From Microvirga sp. BSC39 (lineage in GTDB: Bacteria; Pseudomonadota; Alphaproteobacteria; Rhizobiales; Beijerinckiaceae): 64,000 nt of DNA. The stretch covers positions 62,001 to 126,000 of the forward strand of contig NZ_JPUG01000070.1 of the NCBI RefSeq assembly GCF_000739015.1, given 5' to 3'. The notes below the pieces were generated by a model. The model was not told the origin of the DNA. It was given only the letters and a program-made list of their open reading frames with translations, and did not search any database. The position numbers and the translations under genes are program-made. Shown piece after piece: positions 25,964 through 35,441 of this stretch. Positions within the stretch are counted from its first letter, which is position 1, and each line of letters starts with the position of its first letter.

Positions 25964-27838
25964 CTAATGTGGCGGATCGCTCTCGTCCCTCAACGGAACG
26001 TTCATCATGCACACGACGCCGGTGGGCTCGTAGGTCAGCCGCACATCACCGCCCACGTCGGTGGCCAAGCTGCGCTCGATCAGACGCGTGCCGAAGCCCC
26101 TGCGGGTCGGCGGTGAAACCGGCGGGCCGTCCCGCTCCTGCCAGCGCAGCGCGAGGTGCGGAATCGCGTCCGACGTGATCGTCCAGGTGATGAGGACGCA
26201 TCCGGACGGGACGGACAGCGCGCCGTATTTCGCGGCGTTCGTGGCCAGTTCGTGGATCGCCATGGCAATGGCGAGAGCCGTTCTCGGGATCAGGCGAAGG
26301 TGCGGTCCCTCGATCTCGATGTACTTCGTCTTCTGCCGCAGATAGGGCTCGACCACCTCGTTGATGATCTCGCGCAGCTCCGCGCCTTCCCAGTTCTCGC
26401 GGGTGAGCACGTCATGGGCGCGGGCCAGGGCGAACAGGCGATCCTCGAAGGCCTGGACCTTGGGACGGTTCTCCTCGCTCAGGTGCCGCAGGCTCTGCGA
26501 CGCCATGGACTGGACAATGGTGAGCGTGTTCTTCACCCGGTGGTTCAGCTCGTTGATGAGAAGCTCGCGGTGCTCCTCGACCTGCTTGCGGTCCGTGATG
26601 TCGAGCACCGAGCCCACATAGCCGAGGAAGGTGCCGTCCTCGCTGAAACGCGGCGCCGCGGCATCGATGGCCCAGCGATAGGTGCCGTCGGCGCGCCGCA
26701 AGCGGTATTCCACGCGGAAAGGCCCCTGCTCGGCATTGGACGCGCGAAACACTTCGCCCGACCAGATTTTGTCCTCCGGATGCACCGCATCGAGCCAGCC
26801 GAAGCCCAGTCCGGTTTCCGGCGTCTGGCCGGTGAACTCGTACCAGCTCTGGGATAGGTAGATGCAGGTGCCGTCCGCCTCCGTCACCCACACCATGACG
26901 GGTGCATTGTCGGCGAGATTGCGGAACCGGGCCTCGCTCTCGCGCAGGCTTTCCTCGGCCTGCACGCGCTCCGTGACGTCGTAGCCTTCGGCGAAGATGC
27001 CGCTGACCTGCCCCTCGTGGTCAGTGATGGGCTGATAGACCACGTCCACGAAGCGCTCTTCGGCCGGGCTTCCCGGCTTGCGTTGCAGCCCGACCCGGAG
27101 GCTTCGTCCGACGAACGGCTGTCCGGACGAGTAGACCTGATCGAGCAGCTCGAACAACCCCTGACCCTGGACTTCGGGCAGGGCCTCCCGGGCGGACTTG
27201 CCGATGATGTCGCGGCGGTGCCCCACGAGCTGAAGGTAGGCGTCGTTCACCAGCTCGAACACGTGCTCCCGTCCGCGCAGCATCGCCATGAAGCCGGGCG
27301 CCTGCTGGAAAAATTCGCGAAGCCGGTCCTGCTCGGCCTTGAGGGCCGCGCGGGATTTGACCTCCTGCGTGGTCTCCGTGCAGGCGCAGAACATGCCGGC
27401 GATCCCGCCCGTCTCATCGCGGACAGGCGAGTAGGAGAAGGTGTACCACGTGTCCTCCGGGTAGCCGTTGCGCTCCATCACGAGGTGCAGGTCCTCGTGG
27501 TAGGTCGCTTCGCCTGCGAGCGCCTTGGTGACCAGCGGCTCGATATCGTGCCAGATGTCCGACCAGACCTCGCGGAACGGCAGACCGAGCGCGTGCGGGT
27601 GCTTGGCGCCGAAGATCGGCCGGTAGCCGTCGTTGTAGAGAAACGCGAGTTTCGGTCCCCACGCGACGAACATGGGAAATTTCGACGTGAGCATGAGGCT
27701 CACCACGGCCCGAAGGCTCTGCGGCCAGCGTTCCGGCGGACCGAGAGGCGAGGAGGACCAGTCATGGGCCCGCATGAGCGAACCCATTTCACCGCCCCCA
27801 GTGAGGAAATCCGGACTGGGAACGAGCCTATCGTGCAT
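25964..27838 (-). CDS. Multi-PAS HWE-family sensor histidine kinase
   Basis: A soluble kinase of about 624 residues. A GAF/PAS-like N-terminal unit (DWSSSPLGPPERWPQSLR) is followed by PAS units, one ending GYDVTERVQAEESL and one with PAC end SVLDITDRKQ. The HWE/HisKA_2 H-box is LINELNHRVKNTLTIVQSM, and the ATPase carries IHELATNAAKYGALS and the GFGTRLIERS box. No membrane segment is visible. ATG 27838 has GGAAGG upstream; an in-frame ATG at 27895 would add 19 residues. It ends tail to tail with the MEDS kinase, 133 bases apart. Confidence 0.9.
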   Translation of the reverse strand: MHDRLVPSPDFLTGGGEMGSLMRAHDWSSSPLGPPERWPQSLRAVVSLMLTSKFPMFVAWGPKLAFLYNDGYRPIFGAKHPHALGLPFREVWSDIWHDIEPLVTKALAGEATYHEDLHLVMERNGYPEDTWYTFSYSPVRDETGGIAGMFCACTETTQEVKSRAALKAEQDRLREFFQQAPGFMAMLRGREHVFELVNDAYLQLVGHRRDIIGKSAREALPEVQGQGLFELLDQVYSSGQPFVGRSLRVGLQRKPGSPAEERFVDVVYQPITDHEGQVSGIFAEGYDVTERVQAEESLRESEARFRNLADNAPVMVWVTEADGTCIYLSQSWYEFTGQTPETGLGFGWLDAVHPEDKIWSGEVFRASNAEQGPFRVEYRLRRADGTYRWAIDAAAPRFSEDGTFLGYVGSVLDITDRKQVEEHRELLINELNHRVKNTLTIVQSMASQSLRHLSEENRPKVQAFEDRLFALARAHDVLTRENWEGAELREIINEVVEPYLRQKTKYIEIEGPHLRLIPRTALAIAMAIHELATNAAKYGALSVPSGCVLITWTITSDAIPHLALRWQERDGPPVSPPTRRGFGTRLIERSLATDVGGDVRLTYEPTGVVCMMNVPLRDESDPPH

Positions 27839-28163
27839 GAAGCCTGCGCCTTCCCACGGGCGGCCGGTGCGTGGGATATCCGGTGTCAGCGGCACTGCGA
27901 CAGGGATCGGCCTGCCTGACGGCTGCCGCGAGAGCTTCAGGCCCGAGCATGCGAGGAGCGTTCGATAATGGTGTTGCAGACATGCTGAGCTTCGGGAACG
28001 GGAGGGCTTTCAGCCATTTAGGTTTTTGGGGAGCGACTTCAATCTTTGTGTAGAGCATATGGCAGCGGCAAGCGACGGCCCTCTGTCGCGGGAGGAATGC
28101 GCGACGGGGAGGATACGTCATCCCGGATGGCGCGGCAGATCCGGATCGGGTGCAGGACAGGGC

Positions 28164-28310
28164 GCGGGTTCCCCCTCCCCCCTTTGCGGGGGAGGGTGGC
28201 GAACGCAAGTGAGCCGGGAGAGGGGCAGTCCGGCTGAGCGCGACCCCTCTCCCGACCTGCTACGCAGGCCACCCTCTCCCGCTGAAGGGGAGAGGGAAGA
28301 CGAGTTCGTG
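28164..28310. repeat. Inverted pair of GC-rich repeats upstream of typA
   Basis: A left unit (28164-28225: CCCCTCCCCCC...GGGGGAGGGTGGCG...GGGAGAGGGG) and a right unit (28240-28310: CCCCTCTCCCG...GGCCACCCTCTCCC...GGGGAGAGGG) are related in opposite orientation. No coding capacity. Confidence 0.7.
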
Positions 28311-28324
28311 TTCTCATTTTGTTC

Positions 28325-28353
28325 TTGACAATTGCCCTAAGCTGGGCTATAGC
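28325..28353 (+). promoter_or_regulatory. Near-consensus sigma70 promoter
   Basis: TTGACA (28325-28330), a 17-base spacer and TATAGC (28348-28353). The expected transcription start is near 28360, about 400 bases before typA. It is one of the best vegetative promoters by eye in the window. Confidence 0.7.
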
Positions 28354-28760
28354 TATGGACATCCTCGCCCGACGAGGGGCGCGCTCGCGAGGCGTCGCAG
28401 ATGCGGGGTGAGGAGCGGTCCCACCGCAGGTCTCGCACGCCTGTGATCGCGGGTGGCCGATCCTGGCTTGATCCAGGTCCGCTGAAACAAACCGTGCGTG
28501 ACGAGCAGTCTGGCTCTCACCTTCCACACCATAGCATCGAGCCGGGCTGCCCGACGCGCCACCCTCGACTGACCTTCAGGCTCGCAGCTCACGCTGCGGG
28601 CCCCAAGGTGCTGGCTGTTCTTTGAGCATGGGAGACAAGCTGCCCTATTGCCGCCGCTCTCTTATCATTATATTGCAGCGCATCAGATTTCGCCCGGTAC
28701 GAGCCAGGGGCGCGGCCACGCTTGCCGCGAGCCGGGCTGCTTTGCTTTGAAAGACCCCTT
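28354..28760 (+). other. Long typA leader or unidentified non-coding RNA
   Basis: About 400 bases downstream of a strong promoter hold no credible gene. Short stems are visible: CCTGG/CCAGG (about 28464-28479), GGGTGGC (about 28450) with GCCACCC (about 28559), and CGCAGC/GCTGCG (about 28580-28598). No run of T marks an end before typA. I could not match it to 6S, SRP, RNase P or tmRNA. It may be a 5' UTR of typA, an sRNA, or another dispersed repeat. Confidence 0.4.
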
Positions 28761-30587
28761 ATGAAACTACGCAATATCGCCATCATCGCCCACGTCGACC
28801 ATGGCAAGACCACCCTCGTCGACAAGCTCCTCCAGCAGTCGGGCAGCTTCCGCGAGAACCAGCGCGTGGAAGAGCGCGCCATGGACTCGAACGACCTCGA
28901 GAAGGAGCGCGGCATCACCATCCTGGCCAAGGCGACCTCGGTCGTCTGGAAGGACACCCGCATCAACATCGTCGACACCCCCGGCCACGCCGATTTCGGC
29001 GGCGAGGTGGAGCGCATCCTGAGCATGGTGGATGGCGCCATCGTCCTCGTGGACGCGGCCGAAGGCCCGATGCCGCAGACCAAGTTCGTGGTGTCCAAGG
29101 CCCTCAAGATCGGCCTCAAGCCGATCGTCGCCATCAACAAGATCGACCGTCCCGATGCCCGCCACACGGAGGTCATCAACGAGGTGTTCGACCTGTTCGC
29201 GGCGCTCGATGCCACCGACGAGCAGCTCGACTTCCCGATCCTCTACGGATCCGGCCGCAACGGCTGGATGGCGAAGTCCCCGGAAGGCCCGAGCGACGAG
29301 GGTCTGGCGCCCCTGTTCGACCTCGTGCTGGAGCACGTGCCCCCGGCCAAGACCGAAGAGGGCCCGTTCCGCATGCTCGGCACCCTGCTCGAGGCCAACC
29401 CGTTCCTGGGCCGCATCGTCACGGGCCGCATCACCTCCGGGTCGGTGAAGCCGAACCAGTCGATCAAGGTCCTCGACCGCGAGGGCAAGGTGGTCGAGAC
29501 CGGCCGCGTGTCCAAGATCCTGGCCTTCCGCGGCCTTGAGCGCCAGCCCATCGAGCTCGGCGAGGCCGGCGACATCGTGTCCATCGCAGGGTTGGTGAAG
29601 GGCTCGGTGGCCGACACCTTCTGCGCGCCCGAGAACGACATTCCGATCCAGGCCCAGCCCATCGATCCGCCGACCGTCACCATGTCGTTCATCGTGAACG
29701 ACAGCCCGCTCGCGGGCACTGAGGGCGACAAGGTCACGAGCCGCATGATCCGCGACCGCCTGTTCAAGGAAGCGGAAGGCAACGTGACCCTCAAGATCGA
29801 GGAAGCGGCCGACAAGGACTCGTTCTACGTCTCGGGCCGCGGCGAGTTGCAGCTCGCGATCCTGATCGAGACCATGCGCCGCGAGGGCTTCGAGCTTGCC
29901 GTGTCGCGTCCCCGCGTGGTGTTCGAGAAGGACGAGGCCGGCCAGCTTCTCGAGCCCATCGAGGAAGTGGTCATCGACGTGGACGAGGAGCATTCCGGCG
30001 TCGTCGTGCAGAAGATGTCCGAGCGCCGCGCCGACATGGTCGAGATGCGCCCCTCCGGCGGCAACCGTCAGCGCCTCGTGTTCTACGCTCCCACCCGCGG
30101 CCTCATCGGCTACCAGGGCGAGCTGATGACCGACACCCGCGGCACCGCGATCATGAACCGCCTGTTCCACGCCTACGAGCCCTATCGCGGCGAGATCGCG
30201 GGACGGCGCAACGGCGTGCTGATCTCGAACGACAACGGCGAGGCCGTGGCCTACGCCCTGTGGAACCTCGAAGACCGCGGCCCGATGATGATCGAGCCCG
30301 GCTGGAAGGTCTACCAGGGCATGATCATCGGCGAGCACAACCGCGAGAACGACCTCGAGGTGAACGTGCTGAAGGGCAAGAAGCTCACCAACATCCGCAC
30401 GACCTCCAAGGACGAGGCGGTGCGCCTGACCCCGCCGATCCGCATGACGCTGGAGAAGTCGCTGGCCTGGATCCAGGACGACGAGCTCGTCGAGGTGACG
30501 CCGAAGTCGATCCGCATCCGCAAGGCGATCCTCGACCCGAACGACCGCAAGCGCGCCGAGCGTTCGAAGGAAGCCCTGAGCGCTTAA
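28761..30587 (+). CDS. typA: Ribosome-associated translational GTPase TypA/BipA
   Basis: A 608-residue EF-G-like GTPase with G1 [10 protein letters not shown], the switch region [13 protein letters not shown]3 DTPGHADF and G4 NKIDR, then domains II, III and V and the TypA-specific C-terminal domain ([14 protein letters not shown]). It supports 50S assembly and growth under stress or cold. The start at ATG 28761 gives the family N-terminus [16 protein letters not shown] precedes it. A strong terminator follows. Confidence 0.96.
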   Translation: MKLRNIAIIAHVDHGKTTLVDKLLQQSGSFRENQRVEERAMDSNDLEKERGITILAKATSVVWKDTRINIVDTPGHADFGGEVERILSMVDGAIVLVDAAEGPMPQTKFVVSKALKIGLKPIVAINKIDRPDARHTEVINEVFDLFAALDATDEQLDFPILYGSGRNGWMAKSPEGPSDEGLAPLFDLVLEHVPPAKTEEGPFRMLGTLLEANPFLGRIVTGRITSGSVKPNQSIKVLDREGKVVETGRVSKILAFRGLERQPIELGEAGDIVSIAGLVKGSVADTFCAPENDIPIQAQPIDPPTVTMSFIVNDSPLAGTEGDKVTSRMIRDRLFKEAEGNVTLKIEEAADKDSFYVSGRGELQLAILIETMRREGFELAVSRPRVVFEKDEAGQLLEPIEEVVIDVDEEHSGVVVQKMSERRADMVEMRPSGGNRQRLVFYAPTRGLIGYQGELMTDTRGTAIMNRLFHAYEPYRGEIAGRRNGVLISNDNGEAVAYALWNLEDRGPMMIEPGWKVYQGMIIGEHNRENDLEVNVLKGKKLTNIRTTSKDEAVRLTPPIRMTLEKSLAWIQDDELVEVTPKSIRIRKAILDPNDRKRAERSKEALSA

Positions 30588-30611
30588 AACGAGCGCCTCG
30601 GACAACAGTTG

Positions 30612-30639
30612 AAAGGCCGCTCTCCGGAGCGGCCTTTTT
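30612..30639 (+). terminator. Intrinsic terminator after typA
   Basis: AAAGGCCGCTC (30612-30622) and GAGCGGCCTTT (30627-30637) close a TCCG loop and run into further T residues. Confidence 0.92.
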
Positions 30640-30663
30640 CATAAGCAAAGATGGGGAAGGCAC

Positions 30664-31287
30664 ATGCTGACGATTCACGGATATGCAGGGTCCATCAATG
30701 TCCGGAAGGTGCTCTGGACCTGCGCGGAGCTTGGCCTCCCGTTCGAGCGCATCGACTGGGGCGGCGGCACACGGCCTGTCACCGATCCCGAGTTTCTCAA
30801 GCTCAATCCGGTCGGCATGATCCCGGTGCTGGAGGACGCAGGCCAGCTCTTCTGGGAATCGAACAGCATCGTCCGCTATCTGGCGGCGCGGGAAGGCCGT
30901 GACGACCTGCTGCCCTCCGATCCCGCCAGGCGGGCGCAGGTCGAGAAGTGGATGGACTGGCAGGTCTCCGACTTCAACAACACCTGGCGCTACGTCTTCC
31001 AGGCGACGGTGCGCAGGAACCCGAACTTCCAGGACGAAAAGCAGATCGCCGCGTCCTGGCAGTCGTTCTGCTCAGCCGTCCAGGTGCTGGACCGGGAGCT
31101 CGCCCGCACCGGCGCCTATATCGCCGGGCCAAACTTCACCTGCGCGGACATCGTCATTGGCCTGTCGGTCCATCGCTGGAAGAGCATTCCGCTCGAGCGG
31201 CCGGATCTGCGGGAGGTCGAACGCTACTACGAGCGCCTCTGCGAGCGGGAAGGCTTCCGGGTCTATGGGAGGGACGGAGGATTGTAG
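30664..31287 (+). CDS. Glutathione S-transferase family protein
   Basis: A 207-residue GST with an N-terminal thioredoxin-like domain (LTIHGYAGSINVRKVLWTC; LNPVGMIPVLED; ESNSIVRYLA, the glutathione site) and an all-helical C-terminal domain with FTCADIVIGLSVHRW. It probably conjugates glutathione to electrophiles, substrate unknown. GGGAAGG precedes the ATG. A small hairpin GAAGCC/GGCTTC (31291-31307) follows, without a T run. Confidence 0.9.
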   Translation: MLTIHGYAGSINVRKVLWTCAELGLPFERIDWGGGTRPVTDPEFLKLNPVGMIPVLEDAGQLFWESNSIVRYLAAREGRDDLLPSDPARRAQVEKWMDWQVSDFNNTWRYVFQATVRRNPNFQDEKQIAASWQSFCSAVQVLDRELARTGAYIAGPNFTCADIVIGLSVHRWKSIPLERPDLREVERYYERLCEREGFRVYGRDGGL

Positions 31288-31335
31288 AGAGAAGCCGGCA
31301 TGGCTTCCCTCGCTGTTGGCCGACGGGCCTGTGCT

Positions 31336-31500
31336 TCAGCCTTCGGCCTTGTCGCTCTGTCCCTTCTTGGCACCCTCGCCCATCGGGTTCGTCGAATCCT
31401 CGCCCGCGGCCTCAGGGTTCTCGCGGCCCTGGGGGGTCAGACGCGGAGCGCTGATATCTTCTTCAGTGGCTTGATTGGACTTGTTGTCGGGATTTGCCAT
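31336..31500 (-). CDS. Small disordered protein C (54 residues)
   Basis: A 54-residue hydrophilic protein beginning MANPDNKSNQATEED and ending KKGQSDKAEG. It has no Cys, no aromatic residues and no predicted membrane segment, and is rich in Asn, Glu, Gly, Pro and Ser. I recognise no family. It is third in a tandem set of three genes, starting 13 bases after the previous stop, and convergent with the GST gene. The composition suggests a disordered stress or desiccation protein; that is inference. Confidence 0.6.
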   Translation of the reverse strand: MANPDNKSNQATEEDISAPRLTPQGRENPEAAGEDSTNPMGEGAKKGQSDKAEG

Positions 31501-31513
31501 CGCTGCATCATCC

Positions 31514-31747
31514 TTATGAGCTGGTCGAGTCGGTCGCGTCCCGGTCGCCCGCATCAGGCAGGGCGCCCGTACCGGGCGTCGAGTCCGGGTTGGTCAGCGA
31601 CGGTTTGCTGTGAGGGCCTGCCGCCGGCTGCTTGTCGCCGGGCTGCTTGTCGGACGGAACCTGTTGGTCGCCCTGCGGATCGGTCCGCTTGATGTCGACG
31701 TAGTCCTTCGTGTCTTCGGTGTGATTGCCGTAACCTGCATTGCCCAT
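31514..31747 (-). CDS. Small disordered protein B (77 residues)
   Basis: A 77-residue, highly hydrophilic protein (MGNAGYGNHTEDTKDYVDIK at the start, GDRDATDSTSS at the end) rich in Asp, Gly, Pro, Gln and Ser, without Cys or hydrophobic stretches. No family recognised. It starts 12 bases after gene A stops, and GGAG lies just upstream of its ATG. The same compositional bias in all three genes supports a real operon over chance frames. Confidence 0.6.
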   Translation of the reverse strand: MGNAGYGNHTEDTKDYVDIKRTDPQGDQQVPSDKQPGDKQPAAGPHSKPSLTNPDSTPGTGALPDAGDRDATDSTSS

Positions 31748-31759
31748 GGCGCTCTCCTG

Positions 31760-32116
31760 TCAGCCCTGTTCTTTGCCGTTGACGGCAGTCGCCCGCTCGA
31801 TGGCCTCGGCCGTCGCATCCTTGTCGTTCGGAGACAGGGTGGCGTCGCTCAGATGCTTGGTGGTCTCAGGGGTCTCGGCGGCGGTGAGTTCATCGTGGCC
31901 GTCATGCCCGGCCTTGCTGGTCTGGCCGGTTTGCCCCTGGCGATAGGCATAGGCCTCGCCGCCGGGCTGGCTCCACACACGTCGCAGAGTCGCGTTGCCT
32001 TCGACGCCGCCGTCCTGGTTGGGATCGACCGGGCTGTCGATGCCGCCGCGCTGCTCGTTGCGGATCTGGTCCGCGTCTTGGTCCTTTAACGAATGGGGAG
32101 CTTTGCGGTCCGCCAT
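31760..32116 (-). CDS. Small disordered protein A (118 residues)
   Basis: A 118-residue hydrophilic protein starting MADRKAPHSLKDQDADQIRN, rich in Asp, Gln, Gly, Ala and Thr, without Cys or a membrane segment. No family recognised. ATG 32116 is favoured by AAGGAG nine bases upstream; an earlier in-frame ATG at 32155 lies inside the leader. It is the first gene of a three-gene unit and has an EcfG-like promoter at 32160-32184, suggesting general-stress expression. Confidence 0.65.
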   Translation of the reverse strand: MADRKAPHSLKDQDADQIRNEQRGGIDSPVDPNQDGGVEGNATLRRVWSQPGGEAYAYRQGQTGQTSKAGHDGHDELTAAETPETTKHLSDATLSPNDKDATAEAIERATAVNGKEQG

Positions 32117-32159
32117 GATGAACTCCTTGAAAACCTTTGAATTCGTGTGTCGCAAGGAG

Positions 32160-32184
32160 AACCCGAGGGATCAGGGGAAGTTCT
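32160..32184 (-). promoter_or_regulatory. EcfG-like promoter for the small disordered-protein operon
   Basis: On the minus strand: AGAAC (32184-32180), 16 bases, GGTT (32163-32160). The EcfG consensus is GGAAC-N16/17-CGTT, so one base differs in each half. It lies between the cysK terminator and gene A, where a promoter is required. Confidence 0.5.
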
Positions 32185-32207
32185 GGCCAAGCTTGGAGCC
32201 TGCGCCA

Positions 32208-32237
32208 ACAAAAAGGGCGGCCCGGAGGCCGCCCTTG
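32208..32237 (-). terminator. Intrinsic terminator after cysK
   Basis: On the minus strand AAGGGCGGCC and GGCCGCCCTT close a short loop and are followed by TTTTTG. It separates cysK from the small-protein operon. Confidence 0.88.
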
Positions 32238-32259
32238 GATCGTCTTCCTGGATGAGAGC

Positions 32260-33240
<981 letters not shown>

Positions 33241-33291
33241 GAGATCCTCCTTCAGATTGGAGGAAGTTTATCTTTTTCCGCAGCAGCTGTC

Positions 33292-33315
33292 GATATTTGG
33301 AATAATCTACATATC
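33292..33315. promoter_or_regulatory. Candidate Rrf2 operator upstream of cysK
   Basis: GATAT (33292-33296) and ATATC (33311-33315) flank the AT-rich TTGGAATAATCTAC in a high-GC genome. It sits between rrf2 and cysK, in the cysK promoter position. Rrf2 proteins such as CymR and IscR bind AT-rich imperfect palindromes of this size. Confidence 0.45.
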
Positions 33316-33763
33316 AAATTGTGAAATCCACGGCCGAGACCGGCTCGACAGCCGATTCCGCCTGCGCTTTCTGGCACAGGTCTTCGACGGTGACCTGATC
33401 GAGTTCGCTCAGGAAAGCCTCGGTGCCGCGCTGAACCAGAGGGCTGACCACAGCCTCGGCCAGGCGAGATTCGGGGATGGGCGACGAGCCATCCTCCTCC
33501 AGGGCCGCCATTGCGATGCGCACGATGTCGCCCGCGGTGATCCGGCGCCGTTCGCGGGCCAGCTCGTACCCGCCCCGCGGTCCGCGCACGCCCTTGAGGA
33601 TCCCCTGGCGCACGAGAGCCTGAAGAACCGGCTCGAGATAGCGCGGCGGCAGGTTGTGCCGGGCGGCCAGAGCCTTGGCGGAGACCGGCAGTGGCCGGGC
33701 GTGGAGGGCGATGTCGGTGACGGCCGCGATGGCGAGAAGCGAGCGGCGTGAGAGAAAGTTCAT
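33314..33763 (-). CDS. Rrf2-family transcriptional regulator
   Basis: A 149-residue Rrf2 protein: N-terminal winged helix (LLAIAAVTDIALHARP, PPRYLEPVLQALVRQGILKGVRGPRGGY) and a dimerisation helix. Only one Cys (DLCQKA near residue 131) is present, so the three-Cys iron-sulfur site of IscR and RsrR is lacking. It resembles CymR-type sulfur regulators, and cysK lies directly downstream, so control of cysteine synthesis is the best inference. It starts 11 bases after dut. Confidence 0.88.
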   Translation of the reverse strand: MNFLSRRSLLAIAAVTDIALHARPLPVSAKALAARHNLPPRYLEPVLQALVRQGILKGVRGPRGGYELARERRRITAGDIVRIAMAALEEDGSSPIPESRLAEAVVSPLVQRGTEAFLSELDQVTVEDLCQKAQAESAVEPVSAVDFTI

Positions 33764-33774
33764 GGCGGATGCCC

Positions 33775-34230
33775 CTACCCCAAACCCGTGGAGCCGAAAC
33801 CGCCGGCGGCACGAGGTGTTTCATCCACCTGCTCCACCTCAACCGGCTCCACCTGAATGACGGGTGCAACGATGACTTGAGCAATCCGCATGCCGCGCGT
33901 GACGGCGAAGGGCTCCGAGCCCAGATTGACGAGCAGCACCTGCACCTCGCCGCGATAATCCGCATCGACGGTGCCCGGTGCATTGAGCACCGTGACGCCG
34001 TGCTTGAAAGCCAATCCCGAGCGAGGACGCACCTGGGCCTCGAAGCCGGGTTCGAGTTGAAGCACAAGACCTGTGGGAACGAGCGCACGCTGCATCGGCT
34101 GCAGGACGATCGGCGCGTCGGCAGGATTGGCGGCGGTGAGATCCATGCCCGCCGCACCGGCTGTTTCATAGCGGGGAAGCGGCAGATCGGCCGCATGGGC
34201 AAGGCGCTGGATGCGCAAGCGGTGGCTCAT
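33775..34230 (-). CDS. dut: Deoxyuridine 5'-triphosphate nucleotidohydrolase
   Basis: Dut hydrolyses dUTP to dUMP, keeping uracil out of DNA. The 151-residue trimeric enzyme shows the five motifs, including [26 protein letters not shown] and the C-terminal [10 protein letters not shown] that closes over the active site. The ATG overlaps the coaBC stop (ATGA), a layout common in bacteria. Confidence 0.96.
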   Translation of the reverse strand: MSHRLRIQRLAHAADLPLPRYETAGAAGMDLTAANPADAPIVLQPMQRALVPTGLVLQLEPGFEAQVRPRSGLAFKHGVTVLNAPGTVDADYRGEVQVLLVNLGSEPFAVTRGMRIAQVIVAPVIQVEPVEVEQVDETPRAAGGFGSTGLG

Positions 34231-35441
34231 GGCCTGCTGCCTCCCACCATCGCGCCGAGACGCTCGACGAGCTTCTTCGCCACGTCGGTTTTCGACAGGG
34301 TCGGCCAGGTCTCCACATCGGAGGCTGTGACGAGATGCACGGTGTTGCTGTCGCCGCCCATCACGCCCGTTGCCGTCGAGACATCGTTGGCGACGATGAG
34401 GTCGCAGCCCTTCTTGGCGAGCTTCTGCCGGGCATGCTCGATCACGTTCTCGGTCTCGGCCGCGAAGCCCACCATGAGCGGCGGGCGGTTGCTTGCGTGT
34501 CGTGCGATGGTGGCGAGGATGTCCGGGTTCTCCGCGAGCGACAGGTTCGGCAACGCGCCGTCCTTCTTCTTGATCTTCTGCTCGCCCGCATTGTCGACGC
34601 GCCAGTCGGCCACGGCGGCAGCGAAGATGCCGATATCGGCGGGCAGCGCCTGCTCCGTGGCCTGCAGCATCTCGCGGGCGCTCTCCACATGCACGACCGT
34701 CACGCCCGCGGGATCGGGAAGGGTCACGGGGCCGGCGATCAGGGTGACGCGCGCACCGGCTTCAGCGGCGGCCTTCGCGATGGCGTGGCCCTGCTTGCCG
34801 GAGGAGCGGTTCGCGATGTAGCGCACCGGATCGATGGGCTCATGCGTCGGGCCGGAGGTGACGATCACGTGCTTGCCGGCGAGCGGGCCCGAGGGCGCCA
34901 GCAGACGCTCCACGGCAGCCGCAATCTCCAGCGGCTCCGCCATGCGGCCGGGGCCGAACTCGGCCTCCGCCATGGCACCGTCATTGGGCCCGACCACGTG
35001 AACGCCATCCGTCTGCAAGGTCTTCAGATTGCGCCGCGTCGCCGGGTGCAGCCACATGCGCACGTTCATGGCCGGCGCGATCAGGATCGGCAGGGTGGTG
35101 GCGAGCAGCACCGTGGAGGCGAGATCGTCGGCGTGTCCGCCGGCCATCTTGGCCATGAGGTTGGCGGTCGCCGGAGCGATCACGATCAGATCCGCATCGC
35201 GGGCAAGCTTGATGTGACCGATATCGGCTTCGTCCTCGCGGTCGAAGAGATCCGTGTGGGAGCGCTGTCCGGTGAGCGCAGAGGCGGCGAGCGGCGTGAT
35301 GAACTGCTGCGCGCCGCTGGTGAGAATACAACGCACGGAGGCACCGCGTTCGCGCAGGCGGCGGATGAGATCCAACGATTTGTAGGCCGCGATGCCGCCG
35401 CCGATGACGAGGAGGATGCGTTTGCCGGAAAGCGTCGTCAT
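34227..35441 (-). CDS. coaBC: Bifunctional phosphopantothenoylcysteine decarboxylase / synthetase
   Basis: CoaBC carries out two steps of coenzyme A synthesis. Of its 404 residues, the N-terminal flavoprotein CoaC half has [31 protein letters not shown] and APAMNVRMW; the C-terminal CoaB half has [20 protein letters not shown] and GFAAET. ATG 35441 overlaps the ubiB stop by ATGA; a longer frame to 35717 lies wholly inside ubiB and was rejected. Confidence 0.95.
   Translation of the reverse strand: MTTLSGKRILLVIGGGIAAYKSLDLIRRLRERGASVRCILTSGAQQFITPLAASALTGQRSHTDLFDREDEADIGHIKLARDADLIVIAPATANLMAKMAGGHADDLASTVLLATTLPILIAPAMNVRMWLHPATRRNLKTLQTDGVHVVGPNDGAMAEAEFGPGRMAEPLEIAAAVERLLAPSGPLAGKHVIVTSGPTHEPIDPVRYIANRSSGKQGHAIAKAAAEAGARVTLIAGPVTLPDPAGVTVVHVESAREMLQATEQALPADIGIFAAAVADWRVDNAGEQKIKKKDGALPNLSLAENPDILATIARHASNRPPLMVGFAAETENVIEHARQKLAKKGCDLIVANDVSTATGVMGGDSNTVHLVTASDVETWPTLSKTDVAKKLVERLGAMVGGSRP

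Noticed and set aside
28163..28310. Possible CRISPR-like or tandem array
   Set aside because: Only two units, inverted relative to each other and without spacers; it is a palindromic intergenic repeat.
28353..28592. Minus-strand frame of about 79 codons in the typA leader
   Set aside because: No ribosome site or family, and it runs against the strong plus-strand promoter; could be a degraded repeat.
28767..30605. 612-codon minus-strand frame over typA
   Set aside because: Antisense of typA; no start signal or domain.
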